Positions 52,542 to 62,830 of a DNA stretch of 64,000 bases are shown here, piece after piece. Position numbers and translations under genes: made by a program. Under the pieces are notes generated by a model. That model saw only the letters and a program-made list of their open reading frames with translations. It was not told where the DNA came from and ran no database searches. The stretch covers positions 62,001 to 126,000 of the forward strand of contig NZ_JARFML010000021.1 of assembly GCF_029167105.1 (NCBI RefSeq), in the 5' to 3' direction. Source of the stretch: Bradyrhizobium yuanmingense (GTDB lineage: Bacteria; Pseudomonadota; Alphaproteobacteria; Rhizobiales; Xanthobacteraceae). Positions within the stretch are counted from its first letter, which is position 1; each line of letters starts with the position of its first letter.

Positions 52542-53381
52542 CTACGCCCCCTGGTCGAACGCCTTGCGCAGGGCCACATAGCCCTCCTGCTGCTGGCTCC
52601 AGTTGCGGCCGCCGGTCATGGCGCCGTCGACGACGAGGTCGTGGCCGTTGATGAAGCTGGATTCGTCGCTGGCCAGGAACACTGCGGCCTGGGCGATATC
52701 TTCAGGAAGACCCGCGCGCGGGATCGGCTGCGCGGTCTTGTAGACCTCGCGCATCACCGCCGGCGTCTTCTCGGCGGCATCGGTCGAGAGTCCCAGCGCC
52801 TTGCCGAAGATGCCGGTCGCGATGGCGCCGGGCGAGATCGAATTGACGCGAACGTTGGATTCGCCGAGCTCCATCGCCACGCATTTGGTGAGATGGATCA
52901 CCGCCGCCTTGGCCGCGCCATAGACCATCGACGACGAGAAGCCGGCGAGGCGACCGGCAATGCTGCCATTGTTGATGATGCTGCCCCCGCCCTGCTTCTT
53001 CATGTAGGGCGCGGCGTGCTTCATGCCGAGCATGACGCTGCGCACCAGCGTCGCCATGGCTGCATCGAACCGCTCGACCTCGAGGCCTTCGATGCCGCCG
53101 GTCTGTGCCGGCCCGCCGGCATTGTTGAACAGGCAATCGATCCTGCCGAACTTGTCGACCGCGAGCGCGATCAGCGCCTGCATCTGCGCTTCGACGGTGA
53201 CGTCGGTCTGACGGAAGATGCAGCTTTCCCCGAGCTGCTTCGCCAGCGCCTCGCCTTCCGGTACGCGCCGGCCTGCGATCACAATTTTGGCACCTTCGGC
53301 AACGAAGACTTCCGCAGTGCGCAATCCGATGCCGCTCGTCGCCCCCGTAATCACCGCAACCTTGCCGTCCAGCCTGCCCAT
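52542..53381 (-). CDS. short-chain dehydrogenase/reductase (SDR)
   Basis: A 279-residue NAD(P)-binding oxidoreductase. TGATSGIGLRTAEVF is the coenzyme motif, NNAG follows near residue 90, and the active site is Ser in NNGSIAGRL with YGAAK as YxxxK. ISPGAIATGIFGK and a C-terminal FINGHDLVVDGAMTGG are typical. The long variable region between residues 190 and 220 usually sets substrate choice; none can be named. The P450 next door may share a pathway. Confidence 0.9.
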   Translation of the reverse strand: MGRLDGKVAVITGATSGIGLRTAEVFVAEGAKIVIAGRRVPEGEALAKQLGESCIFRQTDVTVEAQMQALIALAVDKFGRIDCLFNNAGGPAQTGGIEGLEVERFDAAMATLVRSVMLGMKHAAPYMKKQGGGSIINNGSIAGRLAGFSSSMVYGAAKAAVIHLTKCVAMELGESNVRVNSISPGAIATGIFGKALGLSTDAAEKTPAVMREVYKTAQPIPRAGLPEDIAQAAVFLASDESSFINGHDLVVDGAMTGGRNWSQQQEGYVALRKAFDQGA

Positions 53382-53560
53382 GGAATGTTCCTGTTTTCGA
53401 GTGATTTGATGCCAAATGGCGAATGCCGGCCGCCGCCGTCGCCGCAGCGGTTACTATTCCTGCCCGCTTCCGACAAGGCAAGCTATGCTTGTATGGGCGG
53501 CATGCGTAACATCCTCACGGGCCGCTCGATCGTCGAACGCCTATCGCAACCAGGCAGCGC

Positions 53561-54526
53561 ATGAGGAAGCTGATCGAGGAGTTCCGCAAGGGCTGGCAGG
53601 GTGCGGCGCCACCCTCGCTCGCTCTGAGCATCGGCTTTGCGGTGGTCTGCCTGTTGGCTGCAACCCTGGTCCGCTGGGGCCTCGCTCAGGTTCGTCCCGA
53701 CATCTATTTCACGCCGTACTTCCCGGCCGTGTTCTTTGCTGCGGCCCTGGGCGGATTCCGGATCGGCATCGTGACGGCGCTCGTCGGCGGCGTGCTCGGC
53801 GTCGCGCTGAATTTCGGCGATGCGTTTGCCGATCGCGCGCGGTTTGTCCTGCTGGCGCTTTACTGGGCCGTGTGCGCGATCACCATCTGGGGTGTCGAGC
53901 ACTATCGCACCATGCTGGCCGAGCAGCGCCGAATTTCCAGACGCCTGATCGAGGAAGAAGATTATCGCAAGCTGCTGGTTGAGGAGCTCCAGCATCGGCT
54001 GAAGAACAAGCTGTCGACGGTGCATGCCGTGGTGCATCAGGTGTTGCACGACCAGCCGCAGGTCTGGGCCCGGGTCGATCCGCGGCTACGCTCGCTGGCC
54101 GCAACCGATGATTTGATCTCGCGGATCGACAAAGCCGGCTGCGACATCCGCGATCTTCTGATCTCCGAGCTCGGGCCTTACGGCCATGTCCGCTTCACGC
54201 TCAACGGCGAGCGGCTGTTCCTGCCGCCCAAGCTCGCCGTCACGCTGTCATTGATGTTTCACGAGCTTGCCACCAATGCAGGCAAGTACGGCGCATTCTC
54301 CGCGCCGCGCGGTCTGTTGCAGGTGTCATGGACGATCACCGACGACCGCCTGACGATCACCTGGGACGAAACCGAAGGACCGAGCGTGGACAAGGTGTCC
54401 GAGCCCGGCTTCGGCACCAAGCTCTTGAAATCGGCGCTGTCGGCGTTCGACGGCAAAACCGAGATCTCGTATCTGAAAACCGGGCTGCATTGCATCATGC
54501 AGTGTCGAATTCCACGAAGCGAATAG
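53561..54526 (+). CDS. HWE-family sensor histidine kinase
   Basis: A 321-residue kinase. Four hydrophobic segments (about 20-120; FAVVCLLAATLVRWGLAQV, YFPAVFFAAALGGFRIG) form a DUF4118-like membrane sensor. The HWE core has the phosphorylated histidine in ELQHRLKNKLSTVHAV, FHELATNAGKYGAFS in the N box, and the WDETEGP motif that gives the family its name. No response regulator adjoins it. HWE kinases are common in rhizobial general-stress and light signalling. Confidence 0.9.
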   Translation: MRKLIEEFRKGWQGAAPPSLALSIGFAVVCLLAATLVRWGLAQVRPDIYFTPYFPAVFFAAALGGFRIGIVTALVGGVLGVALNFGDAFADRARFVLLALYWAVCAITIWGVEHYRTMLAEQRRISRRLIEEEDYRKLLVEELQHRLKNKLSTVHAVVHQVLHDQPQVWARVDPRLRSLAATDDLISRIDKAGCDIRDLLISELGPYGHVRFTLNGERLFLPPKLAVTLSLMFHELATNAGKYGAFSAPRGLLQVSWTITDDRLTITWDETEGPSVDKVSEPGFGTKLLKSALSAFDGKTEISYLKTGLHCIMQCRIPRSE

Positions 54527-54954
54527 AACGTCGCAACATGCAAGGTGTGCTCCTCCCCGCCTGCGCGGTGGCGCAATCGCATGTGGCACTTGCGCGACCT
54601 GAGCAAGCGCCTCGTCCTTCGAGACGACCGCTTCGCGGTCTCCTCAGGATGAGGCTAATCGGCATCGGCGCTCGGGTAATATCGCGCAGCGCACTCCGGT
54701 CCTCATCCTGAGGGCCCGCCAGCGGCGGGTGTCTCGAAGGATGGCCGCAGGCGAAATCGCTCCCACGCGCATACCTCGTCCGCTGTTTCACCGAGCGCGT
54801 TGACGCTCTGTTAATGACGATCGCCAGCGCGCGTCGGATCGTCGCAACTTTTCTCCAAAACACCCCCGTATTTCTCCGGACCCCTTAACCAAACTTAAGA
54901 GCGGACCGCGCAAGATCGCGCCCATTGCAAAGGCGCGCTGAAACAACAAGATTC
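54527..54954. other. intergenic region between HWE kinase and GGDEF/EAL gene
   Basis: A 428-bp spacer with no gene that I can support. Its centre is the inverted repeat at 54611-54744. The last 150 bp, upstream of the GGDEF/EAL gene, is less GC-rich and probably holds its promoter, but no box is clear. Confidence 0.55.
54611..54744. repeat. intergenic inverted repeat, CCTTCGAGAC family
   Basis: CTCGTCCTTCGAGACGACCG and TCCTCAGGATGAGG at left pair with CCTCATCCTGAGGG and TGTCTCGAAGGATGG at right. The CCTTCGAGAC/CTCAGGATGAGG sequence is another dispersed alphaproteobacterial repeat type. Centre about 50 bp. Confidence 0.85.
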
Positions 54955-56700
54955 ATGACTTCTATGAACGACAATCAATATTCCGGCGCGACTGAAGCCG
55001 AGCTCGGTTTTCTCAAGGAAATCGTTAGAATGCTGCCGGCCGGCCTCACCGTGCAGGACGCGCATGGCGAGCTGCTGCTGGTCAACGATGCCGCCGCCGC
55101 GCAGCTCGGCCTGGACGGCAGCCGTCCTTCACCCGATCTCACGCCGCGGCGCGAAGCCTGCCGCCAGGCCCTGAACGACGGGCAGCCCGTCGTGACCGAG
55201 GAAGCGATTCACGTCGGCGCTGCGCGAAAGGTGCTGCTCACGACCCATCGCCCCGTTCGTCTCGACGGACGCGAGCTGCTGATCTCGGCATCCTCCGACA
55301 TCACCGAGCAGAAGAATTTCGAGGACCAGCTGTTCCGCTCGGCCTATTTCGACGAGCTGACCGGGCTGCCCTCGCGCCGCGTGATCGAGCACCGCGCCAA
55401 TGCCCTGCTCGCGCGCGACCGCAGCGGCGAACGTTTTGCGCTGGCCTTTCTCGACGTCGACAATTTCAAGCACATCAACGACTATTACGGCCACGCCGTG
55501 GGCGACGCGCTGCTGGTCGAGCTGGCGAAGCGGCTCGGACGGGACTTGCGCGATTCCGACATGCTCTCGCGCATCTCGGGCGACGAATTCCTGCTGCTGC
55601 TGTCACCGATCCAGAGCCAGGAGGAAGTCGCCGAATTCATGCAATCGACGCTGGAGCGGCTGACCGCGCCGTTCTTCATCGACAATTCGGAAGTATTCGC
55701 CTCGACCTCGGTCGGCATCAGCCTCTATCCCGACCATGGACAAAGCTTCGAGACGCTGCGGCAGAACGCCGATATCGCGATGTACCGCATCAAGAACAAC
55801 GGCAAGGGACTGGCCGCCTTCTTCGATGCCAGCATGGAGCGCGAGGCACAGGCGCGGATGCAGGTCGAGCAGTCGCTGCGGCTCGCCATCCTGGAAAAGC
55901 GCTTCTGCTGCGCCTTCCAGTCCAAGGTCGACATCCGCACCCAGGCGGTGAAGGGCATCGAGGCCTTGGTGCGCCTGCGCGACGACGAAGGCGTGATCCA
56001 GGCGCCCGGCTCGTTCATCAATCTTGCCGGCGAGCTCGGCCTGATCGACGAGCTGACCCATCTCGTGCTCGCCGAGATCGTCAAGTCGATCGACCTGATC
56101 AACGACACGTTCGGCCCGGAAGCGACCATCAGCATCAATGTCGCCGCCAAGCAGGCCGGCAATCCCGAGTTCATGCGCAGCTTTGCGCAGGCGCTGGAGG
56201 AGACCGGCTTTCCGCAGCGGTTCATGATCGAGGTGACGGAAGATGCTTTCGTCGCCAAGAATCATTTTCAGACCGAAATCCTGCCGATGTTCCGCAAGCT
56301 CGGCGTCGGCATCTCCATCGACGATTTCGGCACCGGCTATTCCTCGCTCTCGGCGCTGGCCGACATCACCGCCGACGAGATCAAGATCGACCGCTCCTTC
56401 ATCACCGACATCCATAAGCGCCCGCGCAGCCAGGGCATCCTGCGCGCGATCGAATCCTTGAGCGAGGCGCTCGGCATGACGGTGATCGCCGAAGGCCTCG
56501 AATCCTACGAGGAGCTGGCCTATCTGCAGGCGGCGACCAAGATTCGCTACGCGCAGGGCTATTATTTCTCCCGACCGATCTTCCTGGAGGAGCTGAAGCT
56601 CGCAACGCCGTCCTCGAGCGAGGCCCGGGTCAGCGTGTCAAGCCGCCCGGCGCAGCAGAACCGCCAGGGCTATTCGCGGGCGAGCGCGTATCGGCGGTAG
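54955..56700 (+). CDS. PAS-GGDEF-EAL cyclic-di-GMP signalling protein
   Basis: A 581-residue cytoplasmic protein. A PAS-like domain spans about 10-115. The GGDEF domain carries SGDEF from residue 208 in place of GGDEF, with GLPSRRVIEHRAN and VDNFKHINDYYGHAVGD intact. The EAL domain has GIEALVRL, EVTEDAF, IDDFGTGYSSLS, IDRSF and IAEGLES, so phosphodiesterase activity is expected. Cyclase activity with SGDEF is uncertain. ATGs at 54925, 54955 and 54964 are all possible starts. Confidence 0.88.
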   Translation: MTSMNDNQYSGATEAELGFLKEIVRMLPAGLTVQDAHGELLLVNDAAAAQLGLDGSRPSPDLTPRREACRQALNDGQPVVTEEAIHVGAARKVLLTTHRPVRLDGRELLISASSDITEQKNFEDQLFRSAYFDELTGLPSRRVIEHRANALLARDRSGERFALAFLDVDNFKHINDYYGHAVGDALLVELAKRLGRDLRDSDMLSRISGDEFLLLLSPIQSQEEVAEFMQSTLERLTAPFFIDNSEVFASTSVGISLYPDHGQSFETLRQNADIAMYRIKNNGKGLAAFFDASMEREAQARMQVEQSLRLAILEKRFCCAFQSKVDIRTQAVKGIEALVRLRDDEGVIQAPGSFINLAGELGLIDELTHLVLAEIVKSIDLINDTFGPEATISINVAAKQAGNPEFMRSFAQALEETGFPQRFMIEVTEDAFVAKNHFQTEILPMFRKLGVGISIDDFGTGYSSLSALADITADEIKIDRSFITDIHKRPRSQGILRAIESLSEALGMTVIAEGLESYEELAYLQAATKIRYAQGYYFSRPIFLEELKLATPSSSEARVSVSSRPAQQNRQGYSRASAYRR

Positions 56701-56831
56701 GGGCGGCGCGCCCCGGGACGACAGCGATTGCTGAGCCGGGTTCAGCGCCCATTCCTCCTTTGGCGCCATTTCCCCCTTTGAAATCGCTACACTTTTGCTA
56801 ATACACGGGGCGAACCTCCCCGAGGTATCTC

Positions 56832-58274
<1,443 letters not shown>

Positions 58275-58291
58275 GTTTCGAGACACGGGAC

Positions 58292-58341
58292 TGTCCGGAG
58301 TCTCGGATTCCGGACACCGCACGCGGCGCCATTCCGGGACA
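58292..58341 (+). promoter_or_regulatory. candidate enhancer (UAS) for the sigma-54 activator
   Basis: TGTCCGGA (58292-58299) and TCCGGACA (58309-58316) form a perfect 8-bp inverted repeat with a 9-bp spacer. A related half-site, TTCCGGGACA, is at 58332-58341. The pair is centred about 90 bp upstream of the -24 element, a normal distance for a Fis-type activator site. Confidence 0.65.
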
Positions 58342-58394
58342 AATTGCAGGCAGCTGCCGCAGATTTCAGCGGTTTTGCGCGACGTTGCGGGATC

Positions 58395-58410
58395 TGGCGC
58401 GGACCTTGCT
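58395..58410 (+). promoter_or_regulatory. sigma-54 (-24/-12) promoter
   Basis: TGGCGCGGACCTTGCT matches the TGGCACG-N4-TTGCW consensus with one mismatch. The GG (58396-58397) and GC (58408-58409) have the required 10 bases between them. It lies about 110 bp before the GTG of the CoA-transferase gene. Confidence 0.75.
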
Positions 58411-58518
58411 CTCCGCTTTGCCGTCTTTCGTTCGCGAGGAGCAACCTGTTCCGGGGCTGCGCTTCGCGATAAGATCAAGCACAACAAGGCCTACGGTCCA
58501 GGAAGCGGGAGGAACGCC

Positions 58519-60552
58519 GTGAGCCATCATCCAGCTCTGCCCTACTTGCGCAATTCCGAGAAGGGCAAGGTCGTCTCGGCGAATGAAGCCGTCATGCTGA
58601 TCCGCGACGGCGACACGGTGGCGACCGGCGGCTTCGTCGGCATCGGCTTTGCCGAGGAGATCGCGATTGCGCTGGAGGAGCTCTATCTGTCCCACGAGGG
58701 CGATGCGCCCTATACGCAAGGCAAGCCGCGCAATCTGACGCTGGTCTATGCGGCCGGTCAGGGCGACGGCAAGCAGCGCGGCCTCAATCATTTCGGACAT
58801 GAAGGCCTGGTGCGGCGCGTGATCGGCGGGCATTGGGGCCTTGCGCCGAAATTGCAGCAGCTCGCGATCGCGAACCAGATCGAGGCCTACAACCTGCCGC
58901 AGGGCGTCATCACGCACCTGTTCCGCGACATCGCCGCGCATCGGCCCGGCCACATCACCCGCGTCGGCATGGGCACTTTCGTCGACCCCCGGCACGGCGG
59001 CGGCAAGCTGAACGCACGCACCACCGAGGACCTCGTGGAGCTGATCACGCTGCGCGGCGAGGCGTGCCTGCTCTACAAGACCTTCCCGATCGATGTCGGG
59101 ATCATCCGCGCCACCACCGGCGATCCCGACGGCAATCTCACCATGGAGAAGGAGGCCCTGACGCTGGAAGCGCTCGCCATCGCCATGGCGGCGCATAATT
59201 CCGGCGGCATCGTCATCGCCCAGGTCGAGCGTGTCGCCGAGGCCGGCAGCCTCAACCCGCGTCAGGTGAAGATTCCCGGCATCCTCGTCGACTGCGTGGT
59301 GGTGTCGAGGCCCGAGAACCACTGGCAGACGTTCGGTACGCAATACAATCCGGCGTTCTCGAGCGAGATCCGCGTCCGCGCCGCCTCGCTGCCGGTGATG
59401 CCGATCAGCGAGCGCAAGATCATCGCCCGGCGCGCCGCGTTGGAACTGAAAGCCAACAGCGTCGTCAATCTCGGCATCGGCATGCCGGAAGGAATCGCCT
59501 CGGTCGCCAACGAAGAGCGCATCATCGATCTCATTACGCTGACGGCAGAGCCCGGCGTGATCGGCGGCATCCCGGCGAGCGGCATCGATTTCGGCGCGGC
59601 GATCAACACGCAGGCGGTGATCGACCAGCCCTATCAATTCGACTTCTACGACGGAGGCGGTTTGGATGCCGCCTTCCTCGGGCTTGCCCAGGTCGACCGC
59701 GCCGGCAACCTCAATGTCAGCAAGTTCGGGCCGAAGCTTGCCGGGGCCGGCGGCTTCATCAACATCAGCCAGAACGCCAAGGAAGTGATCTTCGTCGGCA
59801 CGTTCGGCGCCGGCAAGCAGCGTATTGCGGTGAAGGACGGCAAGCTCGTCATTCTCGACGAGGCCAAGTCGCGCAAGTTCGTCGAGAGCGTCGAGCACGT
59901 CACCTTCAGCGGCCCTTTTGCCGCCGCGCGCAGGCAGCGCACCCTTTACGTCACCGAGCGCTGCGTGTTCGAGCTCCGGGCGGACGGGCTCGAGCTCGTC
60001 GAGGTCGCGCCCGGCATCGACATCGAGCGCGACATCCTGCGCCTGATGGACTTCAAGCCGCTGATCCCGCGCGACCCCGCCCTGATGGACGCGCGCATCT
60101 TCGCCGAAGGCCTGATGGAGCTGCGCGAGCGCCTGCTCACCATCCCGCTCGACCAGCGCTTCACGCTGGACGAGCAGCAGAACCTGTTCTTCGTCAATCT
60201 CGAGCGCTATCCGCTGCGCAGCAAGGCGGAGATCGACACCATCGCTGCCATCGTCGAGGCCCGCCTGGCGCCGCTCGGACGCCGGGTCTACGCCATCGTC
60301 AATTATGACAATTTTTCCATCCTGCCGGAGCTGATGGACGATTATTCGGCGATGGTGCGCAGCCTCGTCGACCGCTTCTATTCCGGCGTGTCGCGCTACA
60401 CGACGTCGGGTTTCCTGCGCATCAAGCTCGGCGAAGCCCTGGAGAAGCGCGGCGTCGCGCCGCACATCTTCGAGAGCGCGGAGGAAGCGCAGTCAGACTG
60501 GCGCCAGGTCGAGGCCGGCGCGGCGCGCAAAGCGGAACAGGCTCAAAAATGA
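58519..60552 (+). CDS. fused-subunit family I CoA-transferase (acetate/propionate or 3-ketoacid type)
   Basis: A 677-residue enzyme with both CoA-transferase halves fused. The alpha half opens VVSANEAVMLIRDGDTVATGGFVGIGFAEE. The beta half has NLGIGMPEGIASVANEE and LTAEPGVIGGIPASG with the catalytic Glu344. The usual YdiF/PCT length is about 520-540 residues; here about 140 extra C-terminal residues follow. GTG 58519 is preceded by GGAGG. It transfers CoA between short carboxylic acids; the acid is not identified, but the adjoining importer suggests an external one. Confidence 0.88.
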   Translation: MSHHPALPYLRNSEKGKVVSANEAVMLIRDGDTVATGGFVGIGFAEEIAIALEELYLSHEGDAPYTQGKPRNLTLVYAAGQGDGKQRGLNHFGHEGLVRRVIGGHWGLAPKLQQLAIANQIEAYNLPQGVITHLFRDIAAHRPGHITRVGMGTFVDPRHGGGKLNARTTEDLVELITLRGEACLLYKTFPIDVGIIRATTGDPDGNLTMEKEALTLEALAIAMAAHNSGGIVIAQVERVAEAGSLNPRQVKIPGILVDCVVVSRPENHWQTFGTQYNPAFSSEIRVRAASLPVMPISERKIIARRAALELKANSVVNLGIGMPEGIASVANEERIIDLITLTAEPGVIGGIPASGIDFGAAINTQAVIDQPYQFDFYDGGGLDAAFLGLAQVDRAGNLNVSKFGPKLAGAGGFINISQNAKEVIFVGTFGAGKQRIAVKDGKLVILDEAKSRKFVESVEHVTFSGPFAAARRQRTLYVTERCVFELRADGLELVEVAPGIDIERDILRLMDFKPLIPRDPALMDARIFAEGLMELRERLLTIPLDQRFTLDEQQNLFFVNLERYPLRSKAEIDTIAAIVEARLAPLGRRVYAIVNYDNFSILPELMDDYSAMVRSLVDRFYSGVSRYTTSGFLRIKLGEALEKRGVAPHIFESAEEAQSDWRQVEAGAARKAEQAQK

Positions 60553-60656
60553 TGCATGCTCACGCGCCGGCGCACTCGGCCGGAAGGTTCAATTGCAATG
60601 TTCGTAACGTTGTGCAAATCGCTGTTGGCAGAAACTTTACATCAGGAGGGACCATC

Positions 60657-61841
60657 GTGCGTCGATCACTCATCTTAACCACAACCATCCTCGCGCTCGG
60701 CGCGGGCAGCTCCGCACTCGCCGACGATCTCAAGATTGCGCTGATCTACGGCAAGACCGGTCCGCTCGAAGCCTACGCCAAGCAGACCGAGACCGGCCTG
60801 AAGATGGGTCTTGAGTATGCCACCAAGGGCAGCATGACGCTCGACGGCCGCAAGATCGTCATCATCACCAAGGACGACCAGGGCAAGCCGGACCTGGCCA
60901 AGGCCGCGCTCGCGGAAGCCTATCAGGACGACAAGGCCGACATCGCGATCGGCACGACCTCGTCGGCGGCGGCGCTGGCGATGCTCCCCGTCGCGGAGGA
61001 AAACAAGAAGATCCTGATCGTCGAGCCCGCGGTCGCGGACCAGATTACCGGCGAGAAGTGGAATCGCTACATCTTCCGCACGGCGCGCAACTCCTCGCAG
61101 GATGCGATCTCGAACGCAGTGGCGATCGGCAAGCAGGGCGTGACGGTCGCGACGCTGGCCCAGGACTACGCCTTCGGCCGTGACGGCGTCGCCGCCTTCA
61201 AGGAGGCACTGGCCAAGACCGGCGCGACGCTCGCTGCCGAGGAATACGCTCCGGCCAACACCACCGACTTCACCGCGGTCGGCCAGCGCCTGTTCGACGC
61301 GCTGAAGGACAAGCCGGGCCGCAAGATCATCTGGATCATCTGGGCGGGCGCCGGTAATCCGCCGTCCAAGCTGCAGGACATGGATCCCAAGCGCTACGGC
61401 ATCGAGCTGTCCACCGGCGGCAACATCCTGCCGGCGCTCGCCGCCTATAAGGGGATGCCCGGCATGGAGGGCGCGACCTATTATTTCTACGAGATCCCGA
61501 AGAACCCGGTGAACGACTGGCTGGTTGCCGAGCACCAGAAGCGCTTCAACGCGCCGCCGGACTTCTTCACCGCGGGCGGTTTTGCCGCCGCGATGTCCGT
61601 CGTCGCCGCCGTCACCAAGGCGAAGTCGACCGACACCGAGAAGCTGATCAGCGCGATGGAGGGCCTGGAGTTCGACACGCCGAAGGGCAAGATGGTGTTC
61701 CGCAAGGAAGACCATCAGGCGCTGCAGAGCATGTATCACTTCAAGGTCAAGGTCGATCCGAACGTCGCCTGGGCCGTGCTCGAGCCGGTGCGCGAGCTGA
61801 AGATCGAGGACATGGACGTTCCGATCAAGAACAAGCGCTGA
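60657..61841 (+). CDS. ABC transporter substrate-binding protein, Liv/amide-urea type
   Basis: A 394-residue periplasmic receptor with the Peripla_BP_6 fold. The GTG start at 60657 follows AGGAGG by 7 bases; the leader RRSLILTTTILALGAGSSALA is cleaved before DDLKIALIYGKTGPLEAYAKQ. It lies 104 bp after the CoA-transferase gene and upstream of livG, livF and livH, separated from livG by a repeat. It presumably binds the same acid that the CoA-transferase activates. Confidence 0.92.
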   Translation: MRRSLILTTTILALGAGSSALADDLKIALIYGKTGPLEAYAKQTETGLKMGLEYATKGSMTLDGRKIVIITKDDQGKPDLAKAALAEAYQDDKADIAIGTTSSAAALAMLPVAEENKKILIVEPAVADQITGEKWNRYIFRTARNSSQDAISNAVAIGKQGVTVATLAQDYAFGRDGVAAFKEALAKTGATLAAEEYAPANTTDFTAVGQRLFDALKDKPGRKIIWIIWAGAGNPPSKLQDMDPKRYGIELSTGGNILPALAAYKGMPGMEGATYYFYEIPKNPVNDWLVAEHQKRFNAPPDFFTAGGFAAAMSVVAAVTKAKSTDTEKLISAMEGLEFDTPKGKMVFRKEDHQALQSMYHFKVKVDPNVAWAVLEPVRELKIEDMDVPIKNKR

Positions 61842-61855
61842 TTTTTCTTGCTTCA

Positions 61856-61994
61856 CCTCTCCCGCTTGCGGGAGAGGCCGGGAGAGGGCTCTCACCTCTT
61901 GGGGGTTCTCGCCTGCGGAGATAGCCCTCTCCCCAGCCCTCCCCCGCATCCGCCTTCGCTAAGGCTTCGGCGGACAAGAGCGGGGGAGGGAGCG
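61856..61994. repeat. intergenic repeat between binding-protein and ATPase genes, CTCTCCC family
   Basis: CCTCTCCCGC-TT-GCGGGAGAGG (61856-61877) is a perfect 10-bp hairpin. GGGAGAGGGCT and AGCCCTCTCCC (61872-61934 area) form a second pair, and CCCTCCCCCGC and GCGGGGGAGGG a third. The element starts 14 bases after the binding-protein stop, inside what should be one transport operon. Confidence 0.85.
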
Positions 61995-62041
61995 CACCGC
62001 GCCCGCGGATATATCGCCGTTTCCTCATTTGTAGATTCTGA

Positions 62042-62830
62042 ATGCCGCTCAGCCTCGAAACCCGCGACCTCACCATCCGCTTCGGCGGCCATGTCGCGGT
62101 CAACAATGTCTCCTGCACGTTTCGCCCGGGCGAGCTGACCGCCATCGTCGGGCCGAACGGCGCCGGCAAGACCACCTATTTCAATCTGATCTCGGGCCAG
62201 CTGCGGGCATCCGGCGGCAGCATCCTGTTCGACGGCACCGACATCACCGAGCATTCCGCGCCGATGCGCACCCGTGCGGGCCTCGGACGCGCGTTCCAGC
62301 TCACCAATCTCTTCCCGAACCTCTCAGTGGAAGAGAATGTCCGCCTGGCGGTGCAGGCGGCGAACGGCACGCATTACGACATGCTGCGGCCCTGGACGGT
62401 GCGCCGCGACCTCATCGCGCGCGCCGACGCCATTCTCGACCAGGTCGCGCTCGGCAATCGCCGCGGCGTCACTGCGACCGCGTTGTCGCATGGCGACCAG
62501 CGCAAGCTCGAGGTGGCGCTGATGATCGCGCTCGAGCCAAAAGTCTTCATGTTCGACGAACCGACAGCCGGCATGAGCATCGACGAGGTGCCGATCGTCC
62601 TGAACCTGATCGCGCAGCTCAAGCAGGACAGGAGCAAGATCATCCTCTTGGTCGAGCACAAGATGGACGTGGTGCGCTCGCTCGCCGACCGCATCATCGT
62701 GCTGCACAACGGGCAGCTGGTGGCGGACGGCGTACCTGCGGAGGTGATCGCCTCGCCGATCGTGCAGGAAGCCTATCTCGGCGTCGCGCCGAAGAACGCT
62801 GCAGAGACCACTGCAGGGAGCGCAGCATGA
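62042..62830 (+). CDS. livG: branched-chain amino acid-type ABC transporter ATP-binding protein
   Basis: A 262-residue LivG-type ATPase. Walker A is GPNGAGKTTYFNLI, Walker B is VFMFDEPTAGMS, and the signature is ALSHGDQRKLEVAL (SHGDQ variant common in LivG). H-loop LLVEHKMD. The C-terminal GLGRAFQLTNLFPNLSVEENV region is LivG-like. It overlaps livF by four bases (ATGA). Confidence 0.95.
   Translation: MPLSLETRDLTIRFGGHVAVNNVSCTFRPGELTAIVGPNGAGKTTYFNLISGQLRASGGSILFDGTDITEHSAPMRTRAGLGRAFQLTNLFPNLSVEENVRLAVQAANGTHYDMLRPWTVRRDLIARADAILDQVALGNRRGVTATALSHGDQRKLEVALMIALEPKVFMFDEPTAGMSIDEVPIVLNLIAQLKQDRSKIILLVEHKMDVVRSLADRIIVLHNGQLVADGVPAEVIASPIVQEAYLGVAPKNAAETTAGSAA

Noticed and set aside
58366..60465. 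699-codon minus-strand frame opposite the CoA-transferase
   Set aside because: It is low in aromatic residues, lacks motifs and covers the sigma-54 promoter; the CoA-transferase frame is clearly real.
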